From positions 124,001 to 188,000 of the forward strand of contig NZ_JAHTMW010000002.1 in NCBI RefSeq assembly GCF_026236535.1: 64,000 nucleotides of DNA. The letters run 5' to 3'. The position numbers were made by a program, and so were the translations under genes. Positions 41,861 through 50,724 of this stretch are shown here, piece after piece. Numbering within the stretch: the stretch's first letter is position 1; every line of letters begins with the position of its first letter. Below the pieces are notes generated by a model, which saw only the letters and a program-made list of their open reading frames with translations, was not told the DNA's origin and ran no database searches. The stretch comes from Streptomyces sp. SKN60 (lineage in GTDB: Bacteria > Actinomycetota > Actinomycetes > Streptomycetales > Streptomycetaceae).

Positions 41861-43078
41861 TCAGCGCGGGGCGATGCCGCCCGCGTACACGTGGTCCGGC
41901 GTGATGACCTGGGTGATCGCGCGGGCCAGCAGGGTCGAGGGCTCCTGGCCGCCGACGAGGACGTCGGTGTTCATCATCAGGACCATGGTGGCCTTCTCCT
42001 CGGGCAGGTAGACGGTGACCGTCTCGTAGCCGGGGATGGAGCCGTTGTGGCCGATCCAGCCGTCGGTGTCGAGGATGCCGAGGCCGTAGTCGGTGCCGGG
42101 GAAGCCGGTCGGCAGCGTCTTCAGGCGCTGCGCCTGGGTCTGCGGGCTGAGCAGCTTGCCGGTGGCGAGGACCTCGGCCCAGCGGCGCAGGTCGCCCAGG
42201 TCGGAGATCATGCTGCCGGCCGCCCAGGCCCAGCTGGGGTTCCAGTCGGTGACGTCCTGGACGGTGCCGTCCAGGGTCTGGTCGGTGTAGCCGCGGGCGT
42301 GCGGCGAGGGGAACTCGGTGCCCTTCGGCATGAGGGTGTGCCGCAGCCCGGCGGGCCGGAGCACCCGGTGGTGCAGGACGTCGGCGAGGTTCTGCCCGGT
42401 GACCTTCTCGACGACGAGGCCGAGGAGCAGCAGGTTGGAGTTGGAGTACTGGAACCGGGCGCCGGGGGCGAAGGTGTTGGCGTGCCGGTAGCCGTACGAC
42501 AGCGCCTCCCAGGGGTTGAAGGCGCGCTCGGGCTGCGTCTGCAGGTCGCGGATGAAGTCGGCGTCGGCGGTGTACGGGAAGAGGCCGCTGCGCATCTCGG
42601 CGAGGTGGCGGAGGGTGATCTTGTGCCCGTTCGGCACGCCCCGGACGTAACGGTCGATCGGGTCGTCGAGCCCGATCCTGCCCTCGTCGACGAGTTCGAG
42701 GAGCGCGGTGACCGTGAAGGTCTTGGTCTCGCTGCCGATGCGCACGAACGTGTCGAGGGGCATCGGCGCGCCGGTCTTCTTGTCGGCGACGCCGGTCGCC
42801 TTCACGTAGCAGCCCCGGCCCGGCAGCCACAGGCCGACGACGACGCCGGGGATGCCGGCCTGGGCACGGACCTGGGCGATGGTCTTGTCGAGGCGGGCGC
42901 TGAGCGCGGGGTCGAGGCCGTCGTCGCGCGGGCAGTCGGTGCCGTGCGGTCCCTCGCCGCCGGCGGCGGGGAACGCGGTCGTGGGAGCGGCGGTGGCCGG
43001 CACGGCTGCCATCGGGGCGAGGACGCTCACCGCGAGCAGGGTCGCGGCGAGCAGCCGACGGCGGGGGGTACGTCGCAT
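41861..43078 (-). CDS. Secreted serine hydrolase, D-alanyl-D-alanine carboxypeptidase-like, 405 aa
   Basis: An exported beta-lactamase-fold enzyme of the R61-like class. The signal peptide is RRRLLAATLLAVSVLAPMAAVPATAAP, cleaved near residue 31. Motif 1 is Ser116-Glu-Thr-Lys119 (FVRIGSETKTFTV), motif 2 YSN in RFQYSNSNLLLLG, and motif 3 HNGSIPG in place of KTG. Length and motifs fit the secreted Streptomyces carboxypeptidase/esterase group (family S12). It could trim wall peptides or hydrolyse esters or lactams. The upstream 216 bp (43079-43294) contain no gene that I can support, only GC-rich sequence with several short ACGG-type repeats. Confidence 0.9.
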   Translation of the reverse strand: MRRTPRRRLLAATLLAVSVLAPMAAVPATAAPTTAFPAAGGEGPHGTDCPRDDGLDPALSARLDKTIAQVRAQAGIPGVVVGLWLPGRGCYVKATGVADKKTGAPMPLDTFVRIGSETKTFTVTALLELVDEGRIGLDDPIDRYVRGVPNGHKITLRHLAEMRSGLFPYTADADFIRDLQTQPERAFNPWEALSYGYRHANTFAPGARFQYSNSNLLLLGLVVEKVTGQNLADVLHHRVLRPAGLRHTLMPKGTEFPSPHARGYTDQTLDGTVQDVTDWNPSWAWAAGSMISDLGDLRRWAEVLATGKLLSPQTQAQRLKTLPTGFPGTDYGLGILDTDGWIGHNGSIPGYETVTVYLPEEKATMVLMMNTDVLVGGQEPSTLLARAITQVITPDHVYAGGIAPR

Positions 43079-43294
43079 GGGCGGGGTGCCTCTTCCGGGT
43101 CACGGAGCGCGGATCACGGAGTACGCGGCACGGCACGGGCCCGGGCCACGGCTGCGGGCCGGGGCCCGGACGGCCAGCATCGGCACCGGACCGTGCGCCG
43201 GGAGCCCACCGCCCGGTCCGCGCTCCGGCGAGTCCACTCGTTCGGCGCCGCGCGCGGACGCCGGGTGGGTGGACCCGTCAGGTGAGCGCCCGCG

Positions 43295-44113
43295 TCACTG
43301 GGTGACGACGGCCGCCAGGTCCTCCGCCGCGAGGGCCGGGTTCCGGGTGAGGGCCTGGTGGACGGCCTCCAGGATCGGGAGCTTCGCCTCGGTGGCGGCG
43401 GTGGCCAAGGCGACATCCTTGGCGGCGAGGGCCACCGGGAAGTGGACGCCGGTCGCGGTGGCGCGGCCGACGGCACCGGCCAGCGGGCCCGCACCGAGGG
43501 TGCGGAGGGCGAGCTCACGGGGCAGGCCCAGGGCGTCGGTGAGGGCGAGGGCCTCGCCGATCAGGGCGACGCCGCCGATGACGGCGTTGATGAGGACGAG
43601 CTTGAGGGCGGCGCCGGTGCCCGGTCCGCCGCACGGGGTGACGGTGCCGAGCCGGTCGAGGACGGCGGCGACGGGCGCGGTGTCGCCGCCCGCGAAGATG
43701 AGCAGTTCGCCGGTGGCGGCCCGGTCGACGCTGCCCATGACGGGCGCGTCGATCAGGGTGACGCCCTCGGGGAGCCGGTCGGTGAGCTCGCGCACCGCGT
43801 CGGGGCCGATGGTCGAGGTGTCGATCCAGTGGGTGCCGGGGCGCAGCGCCGGCAGCATGGTGTCGGCGACGGCGCGCGCGGCGGCCGGGTCGGCCAGCAT
43901 GGTGATGACGACGTCGGCGTCGGCGACCGCCTCGGCGGGGTCCGCGGCGCGCACGGCGCCGTCGGCGACGAGGGCGTCGGCCTTGCCGGGCGTGCGGTTC
44001 CACACGGTGAGGGGGTGGCCGGCGTCGAGGAGCCGGCGGGCCATGGGGAGGCCCATGTTGCCGAGCCCGAGGAAAGCGATCTTCTGAGCGGTCTCGTTCC
44101 GCGTGTTCTCCAT
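43295..44113 (-). CDS. NAD(P)-dependent beta-hydroxyacid dehydrogenase family protein, 272 aa
   Basis: A Rossmann-fold dehydrogenase of the 3-hydroxyisobutyrate dehydrogenase family. The dinucleotide motif GLGNMG is at residues 16-21, the substrate block DAPVMGS near 122, and catalytic Lys171 in [15 protein letters not shown]. Asn40-Arg41 after the second beta strand (TVWNRT) favours NADPH. Length is a little short but complete. Possible substrates are glyoxylate or succinate semialdehyde, or imines for related reductases; the catalytic Lys argues for a hydroxyacid. The ATG at 44113 lies 7 bases after the -10 TAGCGT. It is divergent from the LysR gene at 44172, its likely regulator. Confidence 0.87.
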   Translation of the reverse strand: MENTRNETAQKIAFLGLGNMGLPMARRLLDAGHPLTVWNRTPGKADALVADGAVRAADPAEAVADADVVITMLADPAAARAVADTMLPALRPGTHWIDTSTIGPDAVRELTDRLPEGVTLIDAPVMGSVDRAATGELLIFAGGDTAPVAAVLDRLGTVTPCGGPGTGAALKLVLINAVIGGVALIGEALALTDALGLPRELALRTLGAGPLAGAVGRATATGVHFPVALAAKDVALATAATEAKLPILEAVHQALTRNPALAAEDLAAVVTQ

Positions 44114-44120
44114 GCTTCCG

Positions 44121-44149
44121 ACGCTAGAGAGCAAGGCGGCATGCCACAA
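44121..44149 (-). promoter_or_regulatory. Leaderless promoter of the dehydrogenase, overlapping the LysR region
   Basis: Minus strand: -35 TTGTGG (44144-44149), 17-bp spacer, -10 TAGCGT (44121-44126), 7 bases to the ATG at 44113. A GGCATGCC palindrome sits in the spacer and could be the LysR site. Confidence 0.6.
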
Positions 44150-44171
44150 GCGAATGTCTAGCATGGGAACC

Positions 44172-45077
44172 ATGCCCAACCCGCATGCCTCTCAGTCCCT
44201 GTACGAGGTGTTCCTGGCCGTCGCCCGCGCCGGCTCCTTCACCGCCGCCGCCCGGACCCTCGGCTACACCCAGTCCGCGGTGTCCCGGCAGATCCAGGCC
44301 CTGGAGGACGAGACCGGCGCCGCCCTGTTCGAGCGGCTCCCGCGCGGGGTGCGGCTGAGCGAGGCGGGCCGGGTGCTGCTGCCGCACGCGGAGGCGGTAC
44401 GGGACCGGCTCGCCCTGGCCCGCGCCGAGCTGGCGGCGCTGCGCACCCTGGACGGCGGGCTGCTGCGGCTCGGCGCCTTCGCCAGCGCGGGCGCCGCGCT
44501 CGTACCGCGCACCCAGGCGGCCTTCCGGGCGCAGCATCCGGGGGTCGTGGTGACCCGAGTCGAGGGGCCCTCGGTCAAGCATCTGCGGCTGGTCGCGGCC
44601 GGCGAGGAGGACCTCGCGGTGGTCAGCCCGGCGACGAGCGGGGCCGCGCCGGACGGGGTGACGCTCCATCACCTCCTGGACGAGCCGATGCTGGTGGCCC
44701 TGGAGCGCGGGCACCCGTACGCGGGGCGGCGGGACGTGCGGCTGGCGGAGCTGGCCGACGAGGAGTGGATCGTCGCCAACGAGCGCCTGGAGGACACCCT
44801 GTTCCGGCCCGCCGTCGCCGCCGGGTTCCGGCCGCGCACCGGGCTGCTCGCGCTTGACTGGATCGCCAAGCTGGGCGCGGTGGCGGCGGGGCTCGGCGTC
44901 ACCCTCGTGCCGGCGCTCGCGGCCGCGTCCGTACGGCCCGATGTGGCGCTGGTGACGATCCACCCGGACGACGTGCCGTACCGGCGGATCTGCGCCGCGA
45001 CCCCGCCGGTGCCGACGGTGGCGGCCACGGCCTTCCTGGCGCTGCTGCGGGAGACGGCTGCGATGATGCGGGCATGA
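44172..45077 (+). CDS. LysR-family transcriptional regulator, 301 aa
   Basis: A LysR regulator with the winged-helix N-terminus [57 protein letters not shown] (residues about 9-65) and a periplasmic-binding-like effector domain from about residue 90. The ATG at 44172 follows the -10 TAGCAT (44159-44164) by 7 bases, with no ribosome site, so it is probably leaderless. It is divergent from the dehydrogenase at 43295 and overlaps the following nitrilase-like gene by 4 bases, so it likely controls both. Confidence 0.92.
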   Translation: MPNPHASQSLYEVFLAVARAGSFTAAARTLGYTQSAVSRQIQALEDETGAALFERLPRGVRLSEAGRVLLPHAEAVRDRLALARAELAALRTLDGGLLRLGAFASAGAALVPRTQAAFRAQHPGVVVTRVEGPSVKHLRLVAAGEEDLAVVSPATSGAAPDGVTLHHLLDEPMLVALERGHPYAGRRDVRLAELADEEWIVANERLEDTLFRPAVAAGFRPRTGLLALDWIAKLGAVAAGLGVTLVPALAAASVRPDVALVTIHPDDVPYRRICAATPPVPTVAATAFLALLRETAAMMRA

Positions 45078-45802
45078 TCGTCGCCGCCACGCAGTTCGCC
45101 CCGGTCGCCGGGGACATCGCCGCCAACGTCGGGGCCGTCGCCGCCCTGGTCCGCGCCGCCGGGGCCGAGGGGGCCCGGGTCGTGGTCTTCGCCGAGCTCT
45201 CGGTCACCGGGTACGAGCCGAGCCTCATCCGGGACAACCCCGAGCTGGTGCTCACCGAGGACGACCCGCGCCTGGAACCCGTACGGGAGGCGTGCCGGGC
45301 GGTGTCCGCGGCGGCCGTGGTCAACGGGCCGGTGGCGGGGCCCGGTTCGCCCCCCGGTTCGCGCCCCGGGATCACCACCCTCGTCATCGGCCCGGACGGC
45401 GGGCTGCTCGCCCGTTACGACAAGCGGCATCTGTACGGGGTGGAGGCCGAGGTCTTCGAACCGGGTGCCGTGGACGGGCGGTTCGCGCTCGACGGGGTCC
45501 GCTTCGCGCTCGCCACCTGCTACGACAACCGCTTCCCGGAGCTCGCCGAGCGGGCCGCCGCCGACGACTGCTCCGTCTATCTGGCGAGTTCGGTGCTCGG
45601 CGCCGACAACGACTCGTTCACGGCGGTCTATCCGGCGCGCGCCCGCGACTTCGGGCTGCATGTCGTCCTCGGCAATGTCCTCGGGCCCAACGAGGACGGG
45701 GTGGGCGGCGGCATGGCCGGCGCCTGGGGGCCGGACGGGGAGCGGCTCGCGGACGCGGGTCCGGACGAGCCGGGCTTCGTGCTGGTGAAGGTCGCCGTGT
45801 GA
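45074..45802 (+). CDS. Carbon-nitrogen hydrolase (nitrilase superfamily), 242 aa
   Basis: A hydrolase acting on amide or nitrile C-N bonds. The catalytic triad is visible: Glu41 (VVFAELSVTGYEP), Lys117 (YDKRHLYGVE) and Cys149 (FALATCYDNRFPELA). It is shorter than true nitrilases and fits the amidase/omega-amidase-like group. Translationally coupled to the LysR gene (4-bp overlap). A shared pathway with the divergent dehydrogenase is likely but not identifiable. A strong hairpin follows. Confidence 0.9.
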   Translation: MIVAATQFAPVAGDIAANVGAVAALVRAAGAEGARVVVFAELSVTGYEPSLIRDNPELVLTEDDPRLEPVREACRAVSAAAVVNGPVAGPGSPPGSRPGITTLVIGPDGGLLARYDKRHLYGVEAEVFEPGAVDGRFALDGVRFALATCYDNRFPELAERAAADDCSVYLASSVLGADNDSFTAVYPARARDFGLHVVLGNVLGPNEDGVGGGMAGAWGPDGERLADAGPDEPGFVLVKVAV

Positions 45803-45841
45803 ACGGTCGGCGCGTGACCGGCCGGCGGGTGAACCGCGCAT

Positions 45842-45882
45842 GAGGGCCGGACCGCCGTGGGACATACGGCGGTCCGGCCCTC
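45842..45882. terminator. Terminator after the carbon-nitrogen hydrolase
   Basis: GGGCCGGACCGCCGT (45844-45858) pairs perfectly with 45866-45880; two more pairs (GA/TC) extend the stem to 17 bp. The loop is 7 nt. It may also stop the convergent protease transcript. Confidence 0.85.
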
Positions 45883-45971
45883 CGGGGAAGCCGTCACGGA
45901 ACCCCCTGCCCGTGACGGACCTGCCCCGTCCCCGTGGCGGGGCGTTCAGGGACTCCCCTTACGGGGCGGCT

Positions 45972-48167
45972 CTATGGGGCGCTCAGGCCCAGGGTGTAGG
46001 CGCCGGAGCCGCTGTAGGCGTGCACCACATAGCGGTAGTAGCCCGCGGAGCCGTAGTAGCTGGTGTCCTCGTCGGCGCCCGCGGTGCCGCCCACGGCCAC
46101 GTCGGCCCAGTTGTAGCCGTTCCACTTCTGCAGGTAGAGGTCGAAGTCGGTGCCGGCCGGGCCGCGCAGACAGCCGACGTGGGTGCCGGAGGTCGCGGAG
46201 TAGTAGTACGAGCCGTCCGGCTGGACCTCGGCCTGCCCGGAGGCGAGGCTGCCCTGGTAGGTGTACTCGCTGTTGTCGCAGCCGGTGGGCGGCGGGGTGT
46301 CGGTGCCGACCGTGAGCTGGTAGGTCACGGTGTGGGTGGCGGAGCCCGTACCGGTGACGGTGATCGGGTACGTGCCGTTCGCGGTGTCCGCCGCGACCTG
46401 GACGGTCATGGTCGAGGAGTCGCCGGAGGTCACCGAGGTCGGGCTGAAGGAGACCTTGACGCCGCTCGGCACGCCGCTCGCGGAGAGCTGCACGGTCTGG
46501 GCGCTGCCGCCGGTGGTCGTGGTGCCGACCGTGGAGTTGACCGAGCCGCCGGCCTGGACCGTGCCGGCGGCCGGGTTCAGGGCGAGGGAGAAGTCGGGGT
46601 TGGTGGTGCCGCCGCAGTCGGTCTCACCGGACTGGGCGGGGACGCCGATCGCGTTCCAGGCCGTCTTCACCGCGTTGCACTCGGCGCTGCCGTAGGTGTT
46701 CTTGGCGGTGGCGAGGGTCGCCCTGCGGGCGGCGAGGTGGTTCCAGGAGGAGGTCTTCATCAGCAGCGCGCCCATGAAGATCTTGCCGGCCTTCTGCACG
46801 CCGATGCCGGTCACGGAGGACGGGCCGCCGGAGCATATGGGGCTGGCGGGCTTGCCGCCGCCGGGGTTGGAGCCCTCCGCGAGCAGGTAGAACCAGTGGT
46901 TCTGCGGGCCGGCCGCGGCGTGCACCTCGGTACCGGAGTTCAGCTGCGGGTAGCAGTTGGGGTCGCCGGCGAGCGACGGGTTGTACATGTAGCGGATCGG
47001 CTTGTTGTCGCCGAGGAAGTTCAGCTTCTCGCCGACGGTGTAGTCGGGGGTGTCGTTGGGGTTGTTCGCGAAGTGCTCGGTGAGCGCGCCGAAGATGTCG
47101 CCGGTCGACTCGTTCATGCCGCCGTTCTCGTTGGACGAGCCGGCGCTGCCCGGGGTCTTGTCGAAGATCTCGTGCCCGTACTCGTGGGCGACCACGTCGA
47201 TGCCGGTGAGCTGCATCGTGCCGTTCTGGTTGTGGCCGAAGGTGGTCTTGGTGCCGTCGTAGTAGGCGTTGACCTCGCTCAGCCCGGCGCGGGCCGGGAC
47301 CATGCCGCCCTGGCCGTTCTGGCCGTTGTAGCCGAACCACTGCTTGAGCATGTCGGACTCGCGCTGGGCGGCGTACATGATGTCGACGCAGGCGGTGACC
47401 AGGTCGTTGGCGCTGCCGTTGCCCCAGGGCGAGGAGCCGGTGTAGGCGCTGCCGTTCTGGCCGCCGCAGCGGAACGGGGAGCGGGTGGCGTCGGTCATCG
47501 AGGTGGTGGCGGTGTCGATGGTGACGTTGCCGTTGTGGTAGCCGCGGCCGTCGGCGTGCAGCACCTTGTCGGTGGCCTGCGCGACCTTGCCGGTGCGGGC
47601 GTCGACGTAGGTGTCGAGCGAGCTGGGCAGACCCTTGGCGGTGCGGCCGACGACGAGGGTGTGCCAGGCGAGGACCGGTTTGTTCCCCTTGAGCAGCACG
47701 CTGAGTTCGGGGGCGCTCGCGCTCTCGACGCCGGCCAGCTGCGCGCGGGCGGTGGCGAGCGCGGCGGCGGAGCCGACGGTGGCCTTCGTGGACAGCTTCA
47801 GCGCGGGGGCGGGCGCGGCGGCGACGTGCCGGACCTTGCCGGCGCTGTCGGTCAGGACGACGGCGTCGCCGCCGCCCGCGACCGGGAGGCCCTTGTAGGT
47901 CCGCTGGTAGGCGGCGTAGTAGAGACCGCCGGCCCACGGGGTGACCGCGGTCCTGACGAGTTCCTCGTCGGTGCCGTGCCGGAGTCCGTCGAGTCCGCTG
48001 TCGGCGGCCTTGTCGGCGGCGGCCAGGGCGAGCGACCTGCCCTGCCCGGGCGGTACGGGCTGAGCCTGCGGGTTCGCCGCGGCACTGGCGGTCCCCGCGA
48101 GGGTGCCCGCGAGGCTCGCCGTCAGGGCGAGCGCCGCGACGGCCGCCGAGAGTCTGGTGGGGTGCAC
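45972..48167 (-). CDS. Secreted M4 (thermolysin-like) metallopeptidase, 731 aa
   Basis: An extracellular zinc protease made as a pre-pro-enzyme. The signal peptide (TRLSAAVAALALTASLAGTLAGTASAAA) is followed by a pro-region with FTP and PepSY parts to about residue 205 and the M4 catalytic domain. Zinc ligands: His328-Glu-Tyr-Gly-His332, with the third ligand Glu in GGMNESTGDIFG; the catalytic-domain end has EVHAAAGPQNHWFYLLAEG. After it come an Ig-like domain (FSLALNPAAGTVQAGGS) and a C-terminal PPC domain (GPAGTDFDLYLQKWNGYNW). The GTG at 48167 follows GGAG at 6 bases. Divergent from a LysR gene, the usual arrangement for secreted Streptomyces metalloproteases. Confidence 0.93.
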   Translation of the reverse strand: MHPTRLSAAVAALALTASLAGTLAGTASAAANPQAQPVPPGQGRSLALAAADKAADSGLDGLRHGTDEELVRTAVTPWAGGLYYAAYQRTYKGLPVAGGGDAVVLTDSAGKVRHVAAAPAPALKLSTKATVGSAAALATARAQLAGVESASAPELSVLLKGNKPVLAWHTLVVGRTAKGLPSSLDTYVDARTGKVAQATDKVLHADGRGYHNGNVTIDTATTSMTDATRSPFRCGGQNGSAYTGSSPWGNGSANDLVTACVDIMYAAQRESDMLKQWFGYNGQNGQGGMVPARAGLSEVNAYYDGTKTTFGHNQNGTMQLTGIDVVAHEYGHEIFDKTPGSAGSSNENGGMNESTGDIFGALTEHFANNPNDTPDYTVGEKLNFLGDNKPIRYMYNPSLAGDPNCYPQLNSGTEVHAAAGPQNHWFYLLAEGSNPGGGKPASPICSGGPSSVTGIGVQKAGKIFMGALLMKTSSWNHLAARRATLATAKNTYGSAECNAVKTAWNAIGVPAQSGETDCGGTTNPDFSLALNPAAGTVQAGGSVNSTVGTTTTGGSAQTVQLSASGVPSGVKVSFSPTSVTSGDSSTMTVQVAADTANGTYPITVTGTGSATHTVTYQLTVGTDTPPPTGCDNSEYTYQGSLASGQAEVQPDGSYYYSATSGTHVGCLRGPAGTDFDLYLQKWNGYNWADVAVGGTAGADEDTSYYGSAGYYRYVVHAYSGSGAYTLGLSAP

Positions 48168-48312
48168 GTCTGCTCCGTTCGGGTGGGGGGAGACGGTGGG
48201 ACGCGCCGAGTATGGGTGTGGACATGGCAAGGAGGGGACCTCTCACCGGGCATAAGACCCGCGTTATGGCGCGAGCGGGCCCGAAGGGTGTCGTCCGCCC
48301 TGGGCGCGTGTC

Positions 48313-48318
48313 TAACCT
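48313..48318 (+). promoter_or_regulatory. -10 element of the leaderless LysR gene
   Basis: TAACCT, 6 bases, then the ATG at 48325, without a ribosome site. Confidence 0.55.
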
Positions 48319-48324
48319 GGTGAA

Positions 48325-49284
48325 ATGCAGCTGGAGTTGAGGCATCTGGAAGCCGTCTGCCGGATAGCGGAGGCGGGCAGCCTGGGGCGGGCGGCGGTCC
48401 GGCTCGGGGTGTCTCAGCCGGCCCTGTCGGCTCAGCTGCGGCGGATCGAGCGGGCCGCGGGCGGCGAGTTGTTCGTGCGCGGGCGGCACGGGGTGGACCC
48501 CACGCCGCTCGGCGAGTTCGTGCTGTCCAAGGCGCGCCGGGTGCTCGGCGAGATGGACGCGCTCGCGGCGGGCGCGCGGGCGGCGGCGCCGCATCCGACA
48601 CTGCGGCTCGGCTGCATCCTGCTGGTCCTGGTGGACCGGCTGATCGGGCGCCTGGAGCAGGAGTTGGCGGGGCCTGAGATCGCGGTCAGCGTCGAGCACT
48701 CGGTGACCACGCTCAGCCGGATGCTGGGCGCCGGGCAGTACGACGCGATCGTGTACGGGGAGGTCGCCGACCACGAGGTGCCGCTGCCCGACGGGGTCGC
48801 GGCCCGCACCCTGATCCCGAAGGAGCCGTTCTGCGTGCGGCTCTCGGCGGCGCACCCGCTGGCCGGGCGGGACCGGATCGAGCTGGCGGAGCTCGCGGAC
48901 GAGACCTGGATGACGCTTGTCGAGGACGACGACGGCGGCCCGGAGGCACTGGTCGCCGCCTGCCGGCGGGCCGGGTTCACCCCGTCGCTGCGCTACCGGA
49001 TCGCCGACCGCAAGATGCACTACGACCTGATCGCCGGCGGCCGGGCGATCTCACTGAGCCAGCCGACGGCGCCGCCCGCCGCCGGGACCGTGCTCCGGCC
49101 GCTGGCCGGCGACCCGATCACCGGCCGCATCCGGCTCGCCTGGAACCGGGCCGCCGTCGCCGAGCCCCGGGCGGCCCGGCTGTACCGGGCGGCGGGCCTG
49201 GCCTACCTGGACAACGTGCCGCACAACGCCTTCCACCGCGCCTGGTGGGAGGCCCGCCCGGAACTGCACCCGGACCTGGGCTGA
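48325..49284 (+). CDS. LysR-family transcriptional regulator, 319 aa
   Basis: A LysR regulator: MQLELRHLEAVCRIAEAGSLGRAAVRLGVSQPALSAQLRRIERAAGGELFVRGRHGVDPTPLG is the DNA-binding domain, and the effector domain starts near residue 90. Its divergent neighbour is the M4 protease gene at 45972 and the intergenic region is 157 bp, so it is the likely activator of the protease. In Streptomyces, similar LysR genes beside secreted proteases are known to activate them. Confidence 0.92.
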   Translation: MQLELRHLEAVCRIAEAGSLGRAAVRLGVSQPALSAQLRRIERAAGGELFVRGRHGVDPTPLGEFVLSKARRVLGEMDALAAGARAAAPHPTLRLGCILLVLVDRLIGRLEQELAGPEIAVSVEHSVTTLSRMLGAGQYDAIVYGEVADHEVPLPDGVAARTLIPKEPFCVRLSAAHPLAGRDRIELAELADETWMTLVEDDDGGPEALVAACRRAGFTPSLRYRIADRKMHYDLIAGGRAISLSQPTAPPAAGTVLRPLAGDPITGRIRLAWNRAAVAEPRAARLYRAAGLAYLDNVPHNAFHRAWWEARPELHPDLG

Positions 49285-49321
49285 GCGCGGGCGCGGCTAG
49301 GGCACGCCCTAGGCCCGGAGG

Positions 49322-50128
49322 TCAGCCGAGGGGGCTGCCGGCGCCGTTCGTCTCGTGCGGGGCGGGCGCCTCGTCCTCGTCCTCCGCCGGCGTCTCGCCG
49401 TTCAGCTCGCGGGCCATCAGGGTGGCGCCGGCGACGGCGCCCGGCATCAGCAGGACGGCGACGAAGGGGATCAGGAAGGCGAGGACGAGCGGTAGGCCGA
49501 AGCCGAGGGCGGCGGCCCGGCGGCCGCGCAGCATCCCGAGGCGCTCCTTGAACTCGACGCGGCGGCGCTGGAGCGCGACCGCGGTGAGCTCCTCGGTGAG
49601 GAAGAAGCCGGAGACGCAGAAGCCGATGGCGGGGACGACGGTCTGGCCGACGACCGGGATGAAACCGGCGGCGAAGAGCAGGATGCCGTAGAGCGCGACC
49701 CGGGCGAGGACCCGCAGGCTGTCGCGGGCGGAGATCCACAGTTCGCGCCAGAGCGGAAGCCCTGACTCGGGCGCCTCGCCGTCCTCGCCGCGGTCGACGG
49801 CCTCGGACAGCGACTCGTAGAAGGGCTGGCCGACCAGGAGGGTCACGGCGGTGAAGGTGATCACTGCGAGGAACAGGCCGAGCGCGAAGACCAGGAAGGT
49901 GAGGGCGCCGCGGAGCAGGCCCTGCCAGGGCGAGCTCCAGTCGTCGGCGAAGGGCGTCGCCCAGGCCGTCAGGTCGTCCGCGCCGTAGCCGAGCCCGGTC
50001 AGCGCCGCCACGTACAGGACGAGGGTGACGAGCCCGGGCAGCAGGCCGAAGCCGAACCAGCGTCCGTGGCCGGCGACCCACTTCTGGCCGCGCAGCAGAT
50101 AACCGAAGCCCACCCCGAAATCACGCAT
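49322..50128 (-). CDS. EI24/CysZ-like membrane protein, 268 aa
   Basis: An integral membrane protein of the EI24 domain family, which includes the sulfate transporter CysZ. Four to six hydrophobic segments are visible (WFGFGLLPGLVTLVLYVAALTGLG, LLRGALTFLVFALGLFLAVITFTAVTLLVGQPFY, VALYGILLFAAGFIPVVGQTVVPAIGFCVSGFF, LGFGLPLVLAFLIPFVAVLLMPGAVAGATL). FYESLSEAVD and the block LTEELTAVALQRRRVEFKERL match the family. The acidic C-terminal tail is cytoplasmic. The ATG at 50128 lies 7 bases after the -10 TAGGGT (50136-50141), suggesting a leaderless mRNA. Substrate uncertain. Confidence 0.85.
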   Translation of the reverse strand: MRDFGVGFGYLLRGQKWVAGHGRWFGFGLLPGLVTLVLYVAALTGLGYGADDLTAWATPFADDWSSPWQGLLRGALTFLVFALGLFLAVITFTAVTLLVGQPFYESLSEAVDRGEDGEAPESGLPLWRELWISARDSLRVLARVALYGILLFAAGFIPVVGQTVVPAIGFCVSGFFLTEELTAVALQRRRVEFKERLGMLRGRRAAALGFGLPLVLAFLIPFVAVLLMPGAVAGATLMARELNGETPAEDEDEAPAPHETNGAGSPLG

Positions 50129-50160
50129 GGCGATCACCCTAATGGGACCGGTCGAGCGGT

Positions 50161-50200
50161 ACGAAAAAGGGCCGCACCCTGGTCGGTCAGGGTACGGCCC
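50161..50200 (-). terminator. Classical intrinsic terminator of ohr
   Basis: GGGCCGCACCCTG (50169-50181) pairs with CAGGGTACGGCCC (50188-50200) with one wobble. In the minus-strand RNA it is followed by CUUUUU, a rare U tract for this genome. Confidence 0.85.
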
Positions 50201-50237
50201 CTCTTCAGTCTGCGGCCCCGGCGCCGGGGCGTCGAAC

Positions 50238-50660
50238 TCAGACCGCGAGCTCGACCGTGATGTTGCCGCGGGTCGCCTTGGAGTACGGGCAGACCTGGTG
50301 GGCCTTCTCGATCAGGCTCTTGGCGGTCTCGGCGTCCACGTTCGGAATGCTGGCCGAGATCTTGACGATGATGCCGAAGCCCTCGTCGTTCTTGCCGATG
50401 CCGACCTCGGCGGTGACCGTCGAGCCGGCGATGTCCGCGTTCTCGTTGCGGGCCACGACGCCCAGGGCGCCCTGGAAGCAGGCGCTGTAGCCGGCGGCGA
50501 AGAGCTGCTCCGGGTTGGTGCCCTCGCCGGAGCCGCCCATGGCCTTCGGCGGGTTCACGACGACGTCGAGCCGGCCGTCGTCGGTGGCCACGCGGCCGTC
50601 GCGCCCGTTCTCGGCGGTGGCGACGGCGGTGTACAGGACGTCGGAGTGCTGAATCGACAT
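50238..50660 (-). CDS. ohr: Organic hydroperoxide resistance protein, 140 aa
   Basis: An Ohr peroxidase (OsmC superfamily) that reduces fatty acid and other organic hydroperoxides using lipoyl-protein thiols. Both active cysteines are present: Cys61 in AAGYSACFQGAL and Cys124 in HQVCPYSKATRGN, with the conserved Arg20 (ENGRDGRV). The ATG at 50660 follows GAAGGAAG. The oxidoreductase gene on the same strand starts far upstream; the MarR gene at 51863 is not immediately adjacent, so it may or may not act as OhrR. Confidence 0.95.
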   Translation of the reverse strand: MSIQHSDVLYTAVATAENGRDGRVATDDGRLDVVVNPPKAMGGSGEGTNPEQLFAAGYSACFQGALGVVARNENADIAGSTVTAEVGIGKNDEGFGIIVKISASIPNVDAETAKSLIEKAHQVCPYSKATRGNITVELAV

Positions 50661-50724
50661 GCTGCTGTCTTCCTTCTGCTGTTCGCCGCGACTCGCGCCC
50701 ACGATCGCGACGGCTGAGGGAAGA